From: an uncultured Amphritea sp.
GTDB taxonomy: Bacteria; Pseudomonadota; Gammaproteobacteria; Pseudomonadales; Balneatricaceae
Reading direction: 5' to 3'
NCBI RefSeq assembly: GCF_937127095.1
Contig: NZ_CAKZLP010000069.1
Coordinates: 1 to 54,556, forward strand
DNA length: 54,556 bases
Shown here: positions 26,227 through 34,658 of the stretch, in pieces
Layout: each line of letters starts with the position of its first letter
Position numbering within the stretch: the first letter of the stretch is position 1
The notes under the pieces: generated by a model
What the model was told of the DNA's origin: nothing
Databases searched by the model: none
The model's input: the letters and a program-made list of their open reading frames with translations, nothing else
Translations under genes and position numbers: made by a program

Positions 26227-27213
26227 TCAGACTTGAGTACCGCCATTAAACAGATCAATCTCCGGGCCCTGGGAGGGCATAAAGCGTTGTTCGGCGCGCA
26301 GTTGAGCGATCGCCTCTTCAAACTCGTCATCATCCATTGAGAACCAGTAGTCGGGCTTGCGGTTATGTTGCTTATCCCAGGCGGCAGTTGTAGGGTCGCG
26401 GGGCCGGGCTGGCTCCAGTTCCGGCACATCAGGCATCGGCTGGCTGGTGTCCATATAGCGCTGGATTAGGTTCCAGACCCGTTTGAACTCATCCGGTTGC
26501 TGGCTGGTGCTGAAGCCGTGCAGGGGAATACTGTCGAAGTAACGATGATAGCGGTGCACCAGATGCAATTGATAGCTGAGTATACCCTGATGGCTGGGGC
26601 TGCTGACCAGATAACAGTCGAACTCCGGGAAAGGGTGGCTATAGAGCTCTTTATTATTTTTGTAGCGGGTGACCATGCCGGTGGAGCGGCTGAAGGTAAA
26701 GTATTTTACCGCTTTCATAAACCAAGGCATGGGTAAATATCCATGTTCAGACGCTTCAGCGTAGCCCCAGATTAGGCCGGAAGGGAGGAAAATATAGGCT
26801 ATATATATAAATATGACATCTGCTAATTCATTGAAATCAAGATTGTCGTCAAAAATTATGAAACATAAAACGACTATTGAAAAAATAGGAGCAAAGATAG
26901 TACAAATGCCCTTACCAAACATGGTTAAGTAAAAGTAAATTAACCCCCACTTGTTTAGTGATCCTGCCCCATACTTTTTTTCATCCCAATGGGTTTCGCC
27001 TTTATTATTTTTTAGACGCTGCTTGATCTCGGTTGGGGTGGGTTCCTGGATCATGCTGGCTGGAAGGCTTGTGTTGGGGCGTGACCAGGGGAGGGGATCA
27101 CCGCCCTGTAGCCACTTGGTCAGTGTGCCTTGTTCGGGGCGTGGCTTCTGGTTGGAGTAGCGTTCGCTGTTCCAGGCACTGCTGCTATAGGGCGTTATCT
27201 GTTGGAAGTCCAT
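26227..27213 (-). CDS. Immunity-like membrane protein, tandem paralogue 1
   Basis: A 328-residue protein and the most toxin-distal of four tandem copies. Layout: conserved polar N-terminus (about 1-92, MDFQQITPYSSSAWNSERYS), two membrane helices with a short variable loop (about 98-146), and a long conserved cytoplasmic-type C-terminal part with YRNN-like (here TRYKNNKELYSHPFPEFD) and LHLVHRYHRYFDS. The C-terminus is of the WDKQHN/FEEAIAQLRAEQRF type shared with copy 4. The TA tract at 26800-26809 is in frame. It has EASEHGYLP where the other three have EASGRGYLP, suggesting it is the most diverged copy. Confidence 0.75.
   Translation of the reverse strand: MDFQQITPYSSSAWNSERYSNQKPRPEQGTLTKWLQGGDPLPWSRPNTSLPASMIQEPTPTEIKQRLKNNKGETHWDEKKYGAGSLNKWGLIYFYLTMFGKGICTIFAPIFSIVVLCFIIFDDNLDFNELADVIFIYIAYIFLPSGLIWGYAEASEHGYLPMPWFMKAVKYFTFSRSTGMVTRYKNNKELYSHPFPEFDCYLVSSPSHQGILSYQLHLVHRYHRYFDSIPLHGFSTSQQPDEFKRVWNLIQRYMDTSQPMPDVPELEPARPRDPTTAAWDKQHNRKPDYWFSMDDDEFEEAIAQLRAEQRFMPSQGPEIDLFNGGTQV
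26800..26809. repeat. TA dinucleotide tract in paralogue 1, five units
   Basis: (TA)5 inside the second membrane helix codons; the reading frame is intact here. Confidence 0.9.
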
Positions 27214-27240
27214 TTCTATCTATTCAGTCCGTTAGTGTTA

Positions 27241-28210
27241 TCAGGCTTGTATGCCACCATTAAACAGATCAATCTCCGGACCCATTGAGGGACCGAAGCG
27301 CAGCTCCTGAAGAGCTTCCTGAAATGTATCATCATCCATTGAGAACCAGTAATCAGGTTTACGATTGGTTTTAGCATCGTAGGCAGCCGTCGTGGGGTCG
27401 CGAGGACGGGCGGGTTCCAGCTCAGGCACATCGGGCATCGGTTGGCTGGTGTCCATATAGCGCTGGATCAGGTTCCAGACCCGTTTGAACTCATCCGGTT
27501 GCTGGCTGGTGCTGAAGCCGTGCAGGGGAATACTGTCGAAGTAACGATGATAGCGGTGCACCAGATGCAATTGATAGCTGAGAATCCCCTGATGGCTGGG
27601 GCTGCTGACCAGATAACAGTCAAACTCCGGGAAAGGGTGGCTGTAGAGCTCTTTATTATTTTTATAGCGGGTGACCATGCCGGTGCTGCGGCTGAAGGTA
27701 AAATGTTTAACCGCTTTCATAAACCAGGGTATGGGGAGGTAGCCGCGGCCAGAGGCTTCGAAGTAGCCCCAGATTAGGCCTGAAGGAAGGAACACGTAAA
27801 TGCTATATATATATGGCCCCAGCGATTTTTGTAAAGCCCCAGCCGTCAAAAACAGCAAAAGAAAGTAATACAGCAATAAACACAGGTAGTAATATGGTAC
27901 ATATTCCTTTGGCTATAGCAGTAAGATAAAAGTAGATTAATCCATATTTATTCAGTGACCCAGCACTATGCTGGTTCTCATCCCAGTGGGTTTCGCCTTT
28001 ATTGTCTTTGATGCGCTGCTTGATCTCGGTTGGGGTGGGTTCCTCAATCATACTGACCGGAACGGTTTCGTTGGCCCTGCACCAGGGCAGGGGGTCACCC
28101 CCCTGTAGTAGTTTAATCAGCGTGCCTTGTTCCGGGCGTGGCTTCTGGTTGGAATAGCGCTGGCTGTTCCAGGCACTGCTGCTATAGGGCGTTATCTGTT
28201 GGAAGTCCAT
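27241..28210 (-). pseudogene. Immunity-like membrane protein, tandem paralogue 2, out of frame at a TA tract
   Basis: The N-terminal part reads from ATG 28210 to a TAG at 27803-27805 that falls within the TA tract, giving 135 residues ending AGAIYI. The C-terminal part continues in another frame (GPYIYSIYVFLPSGLIWGY) to 27241. Inserting one TA unit, or losing two, joins them into one protein of about 323 residues, matching the other three copies (324-330). The C-terminus is of the YDAKTN/FQEALQELRFG type shared with copy 3. Either a phase-variable gene caught in the off state, a recent inactivation, or a sequencing error in the repeat. Confidence 0.8.
27804..27814. repeat. TA dinucleotide tract at the frameshift in paralogue 2
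   Basis: TATATATATAT, (TA)5 plus T, in the codons for YIY in the second membrane helix. The frame breaks here; six units would be in frame. Confidence 0.92.
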
Positions 28211-28247
28211 TTTTATCAATTCAGTCCGTTAGTGTGCTCAGGCGTTA

Positions 28248-29222
28248 TCAGGCTTGAGTGCCGCCATTAAACAGATCGATCTCCGGGCCCATTGAGGGAC
28301 CGAAGCGCAGCTCCTGAAGCGCTTTCTGAAATGTATCATCATCCATTGAGAACCAGTAATCAGGTTTACGATTGGTTTTAGCATCGTAGGCAGCAGTCGT
28401 GGGGTCGCGGGGCCGGGCGGGTTCCAGTTCAGGCACATCGGGCATCGATTGGCTGGTGTCCATATAGCGCTGGATCAGGTTCCAGATCCGCTCAAACTCG
28501 TCCGGTTGCTGGCTGGTGCTGAAGCCGTGCAGGGGGATGCTATCGAAGTAGCGATGATAGCGGTGCACCAGATGCAGCTGGTAGCTGAGAATCCCCTGAT
28601 GGCTGGGGCTACTAACCAGATAACAGTCGAACTCGGGGAAAGGATGGCTATAGAGCTCTTTATTGTTTTTGTAGCGGGTGACCATGCCGGTAGCACGGCT
28701 AAACGTGAAATGTTTGACCGCTGTCATAAACCAGGGCATGGGGAGGTAGCCGCGGCCCGAGGCTTCGAAGTAGCCCCAGATCAGTCCGCATGGAAGGAAG
28801 ACAAAGAGTATATATATATATAAGGTTTCTAGTAGTTCATTAAAATTTAAGCTGGTGTCAAAAATAATAAAGCCTAAAATCACAATGATGAAAAGTGGTC
28901 CGCCTATCGTGCAAAAACCTTTGGCGATTGCAGTAAGGTAAAAATAGATCAGTCCCCATTTATTTAATGAGCCTGCGCTATACTGGCTCTCATCCCAATA
29001 GGTTTCCCCTTTATTGTCTTTGATGCGCTGTTTGATCTCTGCGGAGGTTGGCTCCCGGATCATACTGACGGGAACCGTTTCGTTGGCCCGGCTCCAGGGT
29101 AGCGGGTCACCACCTTGCAGCAGTTTAATCAGCGAGCCCTGTTCCGGGCGTGGCTTCTGGTTGGAGTAGCGCTCGCTGTTCCAGGCCGTGCTGCTATAGG
29201 GCGTTATTTGTTGGAAGTCCAT
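28248..29222 (-). CDS. Immunity-like membrane protein, tandem paralogue 3
   Basis: A 324-residue, full-length copy. The N-terminal 90 residues and everything after about residue 150 are nearly identical to the neighbouring copies, while the membrane section between (CTIGGPLFIIVILGFIIF and the loop DTSLNFNELLETL) differs. The C-terminus is of the short YDAKTN/FQKALQELRFG type shared with copy 2. The TA tract at 28809-28822 has seven units and is in frame. The 25-base stretches before and after it repeat the intergenic sequence found between the other copies, which points to tandem duplication. Confidence 0.75.
   Translation of the reverse strand: MDFQQITPYSSTAWNSERYSNQKPRPEQGSLIKLLQGGDPLPWSRANETVPVSMIREPTSAEIKQRIKDNKGETYWDESQYSAGSLNKWGLIYFYLTAIAKGFCTIGGPLFIIVILGFIIFDTSLNFNELLETLYIYILFVFLPCGLIWGYFEASGRGYLPMPWFMTAVKHFTFSRATGMVTRYKNNKELYSHPFPEFDCYLVSSPSHQGILSYQLHLVHRYHRYFDSIPLHGFSTSQQPDEFERIWNLIQRYMDTSQSMPDVPELEPARPRDPTTAAYDAKTNRKPDYWFSMDDDTFQKALQELRFGPSMGPEIDLFNGGTQA
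28809..28822. repeat. TA dinucleotide tract in paralogue 3, seven units
   Basis: (TA)7 in the second membrane helix; the frame is intact. Confidence 0.92.
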
Positions 29223-29259
29223 TTCTATCTATTCAGTCCGTTAGTGTGCTCAGGCGTTA

Positions 29260-30252
29260 TCAGGCTTGAGTGCCGCCATTAAACAGATCGATCTCAGGGC
29301 CCTGCGTGGGCATAAATCGTTGTTCGGCACGCAGTTGATTTATCGCCTCTTCAAACTCGTCATCATCCATTGAGAACCAGTAGTCGGGCTTGCGGTGATG
29401 TTGTTTGTCCCAGGCGGCAGTTGTAGGGTCGCGAGGACGGGCCAGCTCTAACTCTGGTACATCGGGCATCGGTTGGCTGGTGTCCATATAGCGCTGAATC
29501 AGGTTCCAGATCCGCTCAAACTCGTCCGGTTGCTGGCTGGTGCTGAAACCGTGCAGGGGAATACTGTCGAAGTAGCGATGATAGCGGTGCACCAGATGCA
29601 GCTGATAGCTGAGGATACCCTGATGGCTGGGGCTGCTAACCAGATAACAGTCGAATTCGGGGAAAGGATGGCTATAGAGCTCTTTATTGTTTTTATAGCG
29701 GGTGACCATACCGGTGCTGCGGCTGAAGGTGAAATGTTTGACCGCTTTCATAAACCAGGGCATGGGGAGATATCCCCGGCCTGAGGCTTCGAAGTAGCCC
29801 CAGATCAGGGCTGAAGGGATAAAAACATAGAGTATATATATATATATCGGCTCGATTAAATCTAAATGTGTTATAGGTTCGTATATAAAAGGAAGAATAA
29901 TTACAACCAAAATAAAGAATGGTAAGAACATTGTACAGATACCTTTACCGAAGGCCGTAAGGTAAAAATAGATCAGTCCCCATTTATTCAATGACCCTGC
30001 GCTATACTGGTTTTCATCCCAGTGGGTTTCCCCTTTGTTTTCTTTTAGGCGCTGCCTGATCTCGGTTGGGGTGGGTTCCTCAACCATACTGACCGGAACC
30101 GTTTCGTTGGCCCGGCTCCAGGGCAGGGGGTCGCTTCCCTGTAGAAGCTTTATCAGCACTCCCTGTTCGGGGCGGGGTTTCTGGTTGCTGTAATGCTGAC
30201 TATTCCAGGCGCTGTCTTGATATCGATCCTGTGGCGTTTCTATTTTATTCAT
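29260..30252 (-). CDS. Immunity-like membrane protein, tandem paralogue 4, next to the toxin
   Basis: A 330-residue copy beginning 11 bases after the toxin stop, so it is the most likely cognate partner. Two membrane helices lie at about 103-123 and 133-152, with the loop EPITHLDLIEP between. The first few residues differ (MNKIETPQDRYQDSAWN) from the other copies, after which the N-terminal domain converges. The C-terminus is the WDKQHH/FEEAINQLRAEQRF type shared with copy 1. YIYI at 137-140 is encoded by the TA tract. Membrane immunity proteins for pore-forming toxins commonly act by blocking the pore in the inner membrane; this is the family-level basis for the proposal. Confidence 0.78.
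   Translation of the reverse strand: MNKIETPQDRYQDSAWNSQHYSNQKPRPEQGVLIKLLQGSDPLPWSRANETVPVSMVEEPTPTEIRQRLKENKGETHWDENQYSAGSLNKWGLIYFYLTAFGKGICTMFLPFFILVVIILPFIYEPITHLDLIEPIYIYILYVFIPSALIWGYFEASGRGYLPMPWFMKAVKHFTFSRSTGMVTRYKNNKELYSHPFPEFDCYLVSSPSHQGILSYQLHLVHRYHRYFDSIPLHGFSTSQQPDEFERIWNLIQRYMDTSQPMPDVPELELARPRDPTTAAWDKQHHRKPDYWFSMDDDEFEEAINQLRAEQRFMPTQGPEIDLFNGGTQA
29833..29847. repeat. TA dinucleotide tract in paralogue 4, seven units plus T
   Basis: The longest of the four tracts, 15 bases; the frame is intact. Confidence 0.92.
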
Positions 30253-30263
30253 AATGAGTCCTG

Positions 30264-33200
30264 TTACTGTTCCCAGCCAAATTCATTGGCCCACCAGTAT
30301 TCCCCTTTTGTAAAGGTCGGGGTGCGGGGAGGGCTGCCGGCTTCTTCCTCTTTGTTTAATGGCGGGGTGGGGAAGGTATGCTCACCGATCTGCAGCTGGG
30401 CCCGGGTATGGAAATGGGGATCATAATTATAGAGATAACTACTGCCCTCCAGCAGCTTATATTCACTATCGGGGCGAGGCACGGTTTTATCGTAGCGATA
30501 GAAGAAGATATAACCGTTATCCAGCTTGTGCTGATAGATCACAGGAGCGTCAGAACGGCTCAACTGTTCTACACTGAACGTTGGCCGTTGACGACCTATG
30601 CGGGTGACTTTAACCGTGCTTTTTAATACTGCCTGTCTGGCATGGAAGCGCAATGCTTGCTGATCTGGGTTGCTCAGGCCAAACATGTTGCTGGTTACCC
30701 AGACGCCGTGAGTGGCTCCAAGATTTTCCAGGTGCAGACGTAGTTTAGTGGGTAGTTCGATCTGCTGTATTAGGTAGGTTTTAATCCGCAGATTCATAAT
30801 CAGGTTGATAAAGTGTTGCCAGGCCTTGTCCGGTTTTTGCAGATATTTATAGTCGCCGGTCCGGTCGGGACTTGCGCCAAAAGGGCCGTTCTTAAGCCAG
30901 GTCTCCATCGGACTGTCTTTAAACAGCATGTAGAGGCCGAAGCCTACCAGGGCTATGGCTAGTCCGATCCAGCCCAGCGGGCTCATTAGGAAGGTAGCGG
31001 TATAGAGGCTACCAAAAGTTGACAGGCCGGTGCCGAGCGCCACCATTGCCATAGCCGCTGCGGCATCCTTGTCCTGGGCGGAAATTAACAGGCAGGTATC
31101 CCATATGGCAACCGCTGTTGTTAAAGCGCCGCCGACCACTCCGGCAATTTTGAGTCGGCTTAGGCTCCTTTCAAGATGCAGGCCTAAAGAAGGCGCGGAG
31201 AGGAGCCTGACAGCACTTGCTGGTAACTTAATAATGGTCTTGGTTGTATAAGTGGCTACACGGCCTGTTTCTCGTGACAGAAAGTTTGAAGCATTGACTA
31301 TAGCTACACCAAGATCCCAAAATGCACTAGCTCCTGAAGTTAGAATATAAGACGTACTTTTCCCTTCAAACCCCGCTACTGCCCTCTGCAAATTAACAAT
31401 CTCCAGCACCACAATAAAGTAGGGAACCCCCAGCCTCGTGTAGGCCTGTCCGGCGATGCCGCCCGCTTTGCTCTGGGGCTTCAGTTTGTCCGCCAGATCG
31501 GCTTCTTTCGCTAATTGTTCGACCTTCATCTGGGTGACAGGATTATCATCGGGTATCACCAGAGCCTTGAGGTCGGCTTTGCTGCGGGCAGTGGCACCCT
31601 GTCTTAGCTCGGTACCTTGCAAACTGCGTTTATTGGTGGAGGCCAATAGTTTACCGTTGCTATCCTGGAGTACGCCGGTACGTTGTCCGGTCGTTTGCTT
31701 CCGCAGTCCTTCAGTGAGGCCAAAGTGCAGCCCGGCTTTTTTGCTGTGTACCCCCACCACATAGGCGCCCGCAATCGATTCGCCGGAGGTGGGAATAAAG
31801 GTGGCTTGCCCGAAACTGTCCGGCGCTATCAGTTTGCCCAGACGGATATTGTCGAGGTAGGCTGACTTGAATTCGATGGTTTCGACCAGTTCGCTGAGGC
31901 TGGCGCGGGCGCTGGCTTTGTTCTGCAGTGCCAGCATGGCGGTAAAGAAACCACTGAGGACTCCGTCGGCGGTATTCAGAAGGCGGCGGCTGCCGCTAAA
32001 GCCATCTTCGCTGTTTTCGGCCAGCAGGAGCGCCTGTTCCAGATTTTCTATCTGATCATTCAGCAGCAGGGTATCTCCGGCCCAGCCGGCGATGTTGCTT
32101 GTGTTTGCCAGGCCACTACCGTCGTTCACTGGGCTGGGCGCGGTGTAAGCGGTGTCCAGCGGCACCTGATCGGCAGGGGGGTAGAGCAGGGCATGCAGCG
32201 GATGGCTGGCGCCCCGAGTGTAGAAGTTGGCGATGGTGCTGCGGCCGGGCCAGTCTTGCGGTTGACCGTTGTCCTGCAGCGGATCGATAGCGGTGAGGTT
32301 AAGGCTCAGGGCCTGGAAGGCATTGCCGACTAATCGGTAGGCGCCGGGGGCGCCGCGTTCCTGGCTGGTGATATCCCGCACTGCCGCAGCGGTGGCCGGA
32401 TTATCCAGCGTTTGGCCAAGGGCTTCCTGGAATAGCGCCATATCCGCATGGCAGCGTTGCCGTTCTATCGTGCGCAGCGTGCGCTGGAATACGCTGATAG
32501 GGCTGAAGTCAAAGCTGTCCAGGTGCTTGTGGTTGGGGTTTTCCTGACCGTTGGGCAGTTTATCTGGCACCACAAAGCGTTGCACCAGCTCGGCGCTCTG
32601 AAAGTATTTCTGCTGACCCGCGTCTTCCAGAATATGGAACAGGCAGGCACTGACCTGCATCGCCATCTGAGTATGGTGGCGAAGATCGAATAGCGGGTCG
32701 GGGAGTTGTAATAAGCGTAGTTTGCGTTCGCGGGCTTCGCTGAGATAATCGCTGCCATTGATTGGCTGCCAGTATTTCTGTTCGTCATTTATACCATTGA
32801 CCTGTTGATTCAGTGCTGCGCTGCGGACACCATATTCCATCCTTAACGGCGTATCGAATTTAATCGCATCGGCAGCGCTCTGAGCGCTGTAGCGCATGCT
32901 CGCGATCTCTTGCTGCATCTGACTATATAAGTTGCCCCGGTAGTTGCCGCTGATATCACGGTTGTGGTTGGCTGGTTCCGCCAGTTGAGTTTCCAGCTCC
33001 GGTTCGCGCAGGCGCATCGGGGGTATAAAACCATGTTGAAACTGTTGATACAGATTCTCAATTTGGTTTGGGTTTACGGTATGGCTGCGTTGTGCCAACA
33101 AAGGCCAGTTTTCTTTCTGTTCTAAAAAGTTGAGATAGGCTGCGCTCCACTGAACTTCAGAATAGGCTGCCCGCAGATGCACAGTACGGTTGTTTGCTTT

Positions 33201-33782
33201 AAGGGGTAGCCAGATATCTTTCAGTGGTGTACCGCTGGCTTCGCGAGGCCCTTTGTTAAAAGGTTTGTCACGGCCCACACGGTGAGCGTAGAGGTTAATG
33301 TCGCGAAATTCCATCTGCTCAACAGAGGGGCGATTAATGGCGATCTCTCGCCATATTTTATTGTTGTAGATAAGGTAGATATAGCCATTGCGAATGGGAG
33401 CCAGTCGTTGTGTATCGTCCAGGTGGTTAAAACTGGGCAGCAAGGTCATGGGTAAGATGGCCTGAAGCTGATAGTGTTGGTTTTTCAACTGACGGGGTAC
33501 GTCTGCTACATCGGGAAACAGTGGCAACTTTATGGGACCACTATCACCTGAAATTGAGAGCCAAACATTGCGGTTTTCTGTTTCGGGGGTCCAGTCCCAA
33601 CTGAAAATAGTGGTGTCATCGACCTGCTCTATAGCCTGCTTGGCTTCAATATATTCCTGTTGGGTATTATCGCTAAGATCGTAAAATTGAAATGTCTGAT
33701 CAGTAGTGTGATTGATACCGGTGACTTCAATAAACAGTTTTTTACTATCGCAAGCTGGATGGTCGCTGATGCGCACTGACAT
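30264..33782 (-). CDS. VasX-like toxin, candidate type VI secretion effector
   Basis: A 1172-residue protein. Residues 1-250 resemble the N-terminal region of VasX-type effectors, including LAPIRNGYIYLIY at 127-139. The middle (about 280-720) is a mostly helical soluble part with no motif I recognise. Hydrophobic segments follow at about 784-800, 812-833, 880-900 and 905-953, the arrangement expected of a pore-forming effector, then a 200-residue polar C-terminal domain. There is no signal peptide, which fits contact-dependent secretion. Four similar membrane proteins follow on the same strand. No VgrG, Hcp, PAAR or adaptor gene is in the window, so delivery would depend on machinery elsewhere. 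The family call is from recalled pattern, not a search. Confidence 0.72.
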   Translation of the reverse strand: MSVRISDHPACDSKKLFIEVTGINHTTDQTFQFYDLSDNTQQEYIEAKQAIEQVDDTTIFSWDWTPETENRNVWLSISGDSGPIKLPLFPDVADVPRQLKNQHYQLQAILPMTLLPSFNHLDDTQRLAPIRNGYIYLIYNNKIWREIAINRPSVEQMEFRDINLYAHRVGRDKPFNKGPREASGTPLKDIWLPLKANNRTVHLRAAYSEVQWSAAYLNFLEQKENWPLLAQRSHTVNPNQIENLYQQFQHGFIPPMRLREPELETQLAEPANHNRDISGNYRGNLYSQMQQEIASMRYSAQSAADAIKFDTPLRMEYGVRSAALNQQVNGINDEQKYWQPINGSDYLSEARERKLRLLQLPDPLFDLRHHTQMAMQVSACLFHILEDAGQQKYFQSAELVQRFVVPDKLPNGQENPNHKHLDSFDFSPISVFQRTLRTIERQRCHADMALFQEALGQTLDNPATAAAVRDITSQERGAPGAYRLVGNAFQALSLNLTAIDPLQDNGQPQDWPGRSTIANFYTRGASHPLHALLYPPADQVPLDTAYTAPSPVNDGSGLANTSNIAGWAGDTLLLNDQIENLEQALLLAENSEDGFSGSRRLLNTADGVLSGFFTAMLALQNKASARASLSELVETIEFKSAYLDNIRLGKLIAPDSFGQATFIPTSGESIAGAYVVGVHSKKAGLHFGLTEGLRKQTTGQRTGVLQDSNGKLLASTNKRSLQGTELRQGATARSKADLKALVIPDDNPVTQMKVEQLAKEADLADKLKPQSKAGGIAGQAYTRLGVPYFIVVLEIVNLQRAVAGFEGKSTSYILTSGASAFWDLGVAIVNASNFLSRETGRVATYTTKTIIKLPASAVRLLSAPSLGLHLERSLSRLKIAGVVGGALTTAVAIWDTCLLISAQDKDAAAAMAMVALGTGLSTFGSLYTATFLMSPLGWIGLAIALVGFGLYMLFKDSPMETWLKNGPFGASPDRTGDYKYLQKPDKAWQHFINLIMNLRIKTYLIQQIELPTKLRLHLENLGATHGVWVTSNMFGLSNPDQQALRFHARQAVLKSTVKVTRIGRQRPTFSVEQLSRSDAPVIYQHKLDNGYIFFYRYDKTVPRPDSEYKLLEGSSYLYNYDPHFHTRAQLQIGEHTFPTPPLNKEEEAGSPPRTPTFTKGEYWWANEFGWEQ

Positions 33783-33967
33783 ATGAATTATTCCTTTAAT
33801 TCTGTGGCAATCGCTTGTTTGACAAGCGGGGGTGTCATTCTATTGGCTTCACTGCCTTTGAGGGTGTTAAGTGTAAGTTATAGCAAGGGGTATGTTAAGA
33901 GGAGGGGGATGCTTTTTTAGTTAAGACGGGGCCACGAAGACCCCGATGATGATTTATCTGGATTAGC

Positions 33968-34234
33968 TTAATACAGCGCTTTCTCGTCCCGCACCAGATC
34001 TTTGAGCATCTCCAGAAACAGCGTGTCTGCTTCGCTGTGTACAGCGGGGATCTTGACGCTGGTGGTGGCGGATAACTCATCCGCAATTTTTACATTGGCG
34101 TGTTTATCATCAATATGTTTGCGGGTAATTTCCAGCGCGGTGGCGCAGATGTGTGGTTCTACCATTATCTTGCGCAGTACCAGCAGAAATTCGTTGAGTG
34201 CGCGTTCCTTGTTTTTAATTTCCGAAGTATTCAT
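33968..34234 (-). CDS. Small soluble protein upstream of the toxin
   Basis: An 88-residue, mostly helical, charged protein without signal or membrane segments. GGAG eight bases before the ATG at 34234 is a good ribosome binding site. It lies 185 bases ahead of the toxin on the same strand. A GC-rich hairpin (CGGGGTC and GGCCCCG, about 33931-33949) between them has no T run, so transcription might continue. I do not recognise the family. An accessory, chaperone or regulatory role for the toxin is possible from position alone. Confidence 0.6.
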   Translation of the reverse strand: MNTSEIKNKERALNEFLLVLRKIMVEPHICATALEITRKHIDDKHANVKIADELSATTSVKIPAVHSEADTLFLEMLKDLVRDEKALY

Positions 34235-34658
34235 GCAACGGTCTCCGACAGAAAAGGGGAAAGTCTGATGGCCTCACTATAGCACTCTCACTGACGGGTC
34301 TGCAGCTATCCGTTTCAGCATCTGAAAAATATAATATTTATGCTGATTATCTATTGATCAATTTCGGCGCTGCTGGCAGAATGGCGGCACAATTTAGTTG
34401 TTTCTGCGTTAAGTAGGTTACCCCGAAGCAGAAACCTGATAAGCACACCCAGCTTATTTTCCCGGGTTTACAGTGTGTACCCACACTTAATCATCGGATG
34501 AAGAGTTGCTTTTGCCTTTCTCTGACCGTACCGGTCATCTTCGCAAAAGCCTGCTGGTTGATGTTATTACACACCAACACCAGTAGGCGCGTCATAACAT
34601 CCTCCAGTATCAGAATTTTTTATACATGCGTTCGTGCATGTAATTTGAGGATACTATT
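34235..34658. promoter_or_regulatory. Leader region upstream of ilvI with several hairpins
   Basis: No gene is supported in 424 bases. Inverted repeats include GTTTCTGC (34400-34407) with GCAGAAAC (34428-34435), AGTGTG (34472-34477) with CACACT (34482-34487), GCCTGCTGGT with ACCAGTAGGC around 34550-34590, and TACATGC with GCATGTA at about 34622-34641 just before the start. This density fits an attenuated or structured leader. No classic leucine/isoleucine/valine-rich leader peptide with its own stop was found. Confidence 0.4.

Noticed and set aside
26800..29847. TA tracts as promoter -10 boxes
   Set aside because: They lie inside coding sequence in the same codon position in all four paralogues, so coding repeat is the simpler explanation.
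26227..30252. CRISPR-like or transposon-like repeat array
   Set aside because: The repeated units are whole genes of about 1 kb with intact protein similarity and no transposase or terminal inverted repeats.
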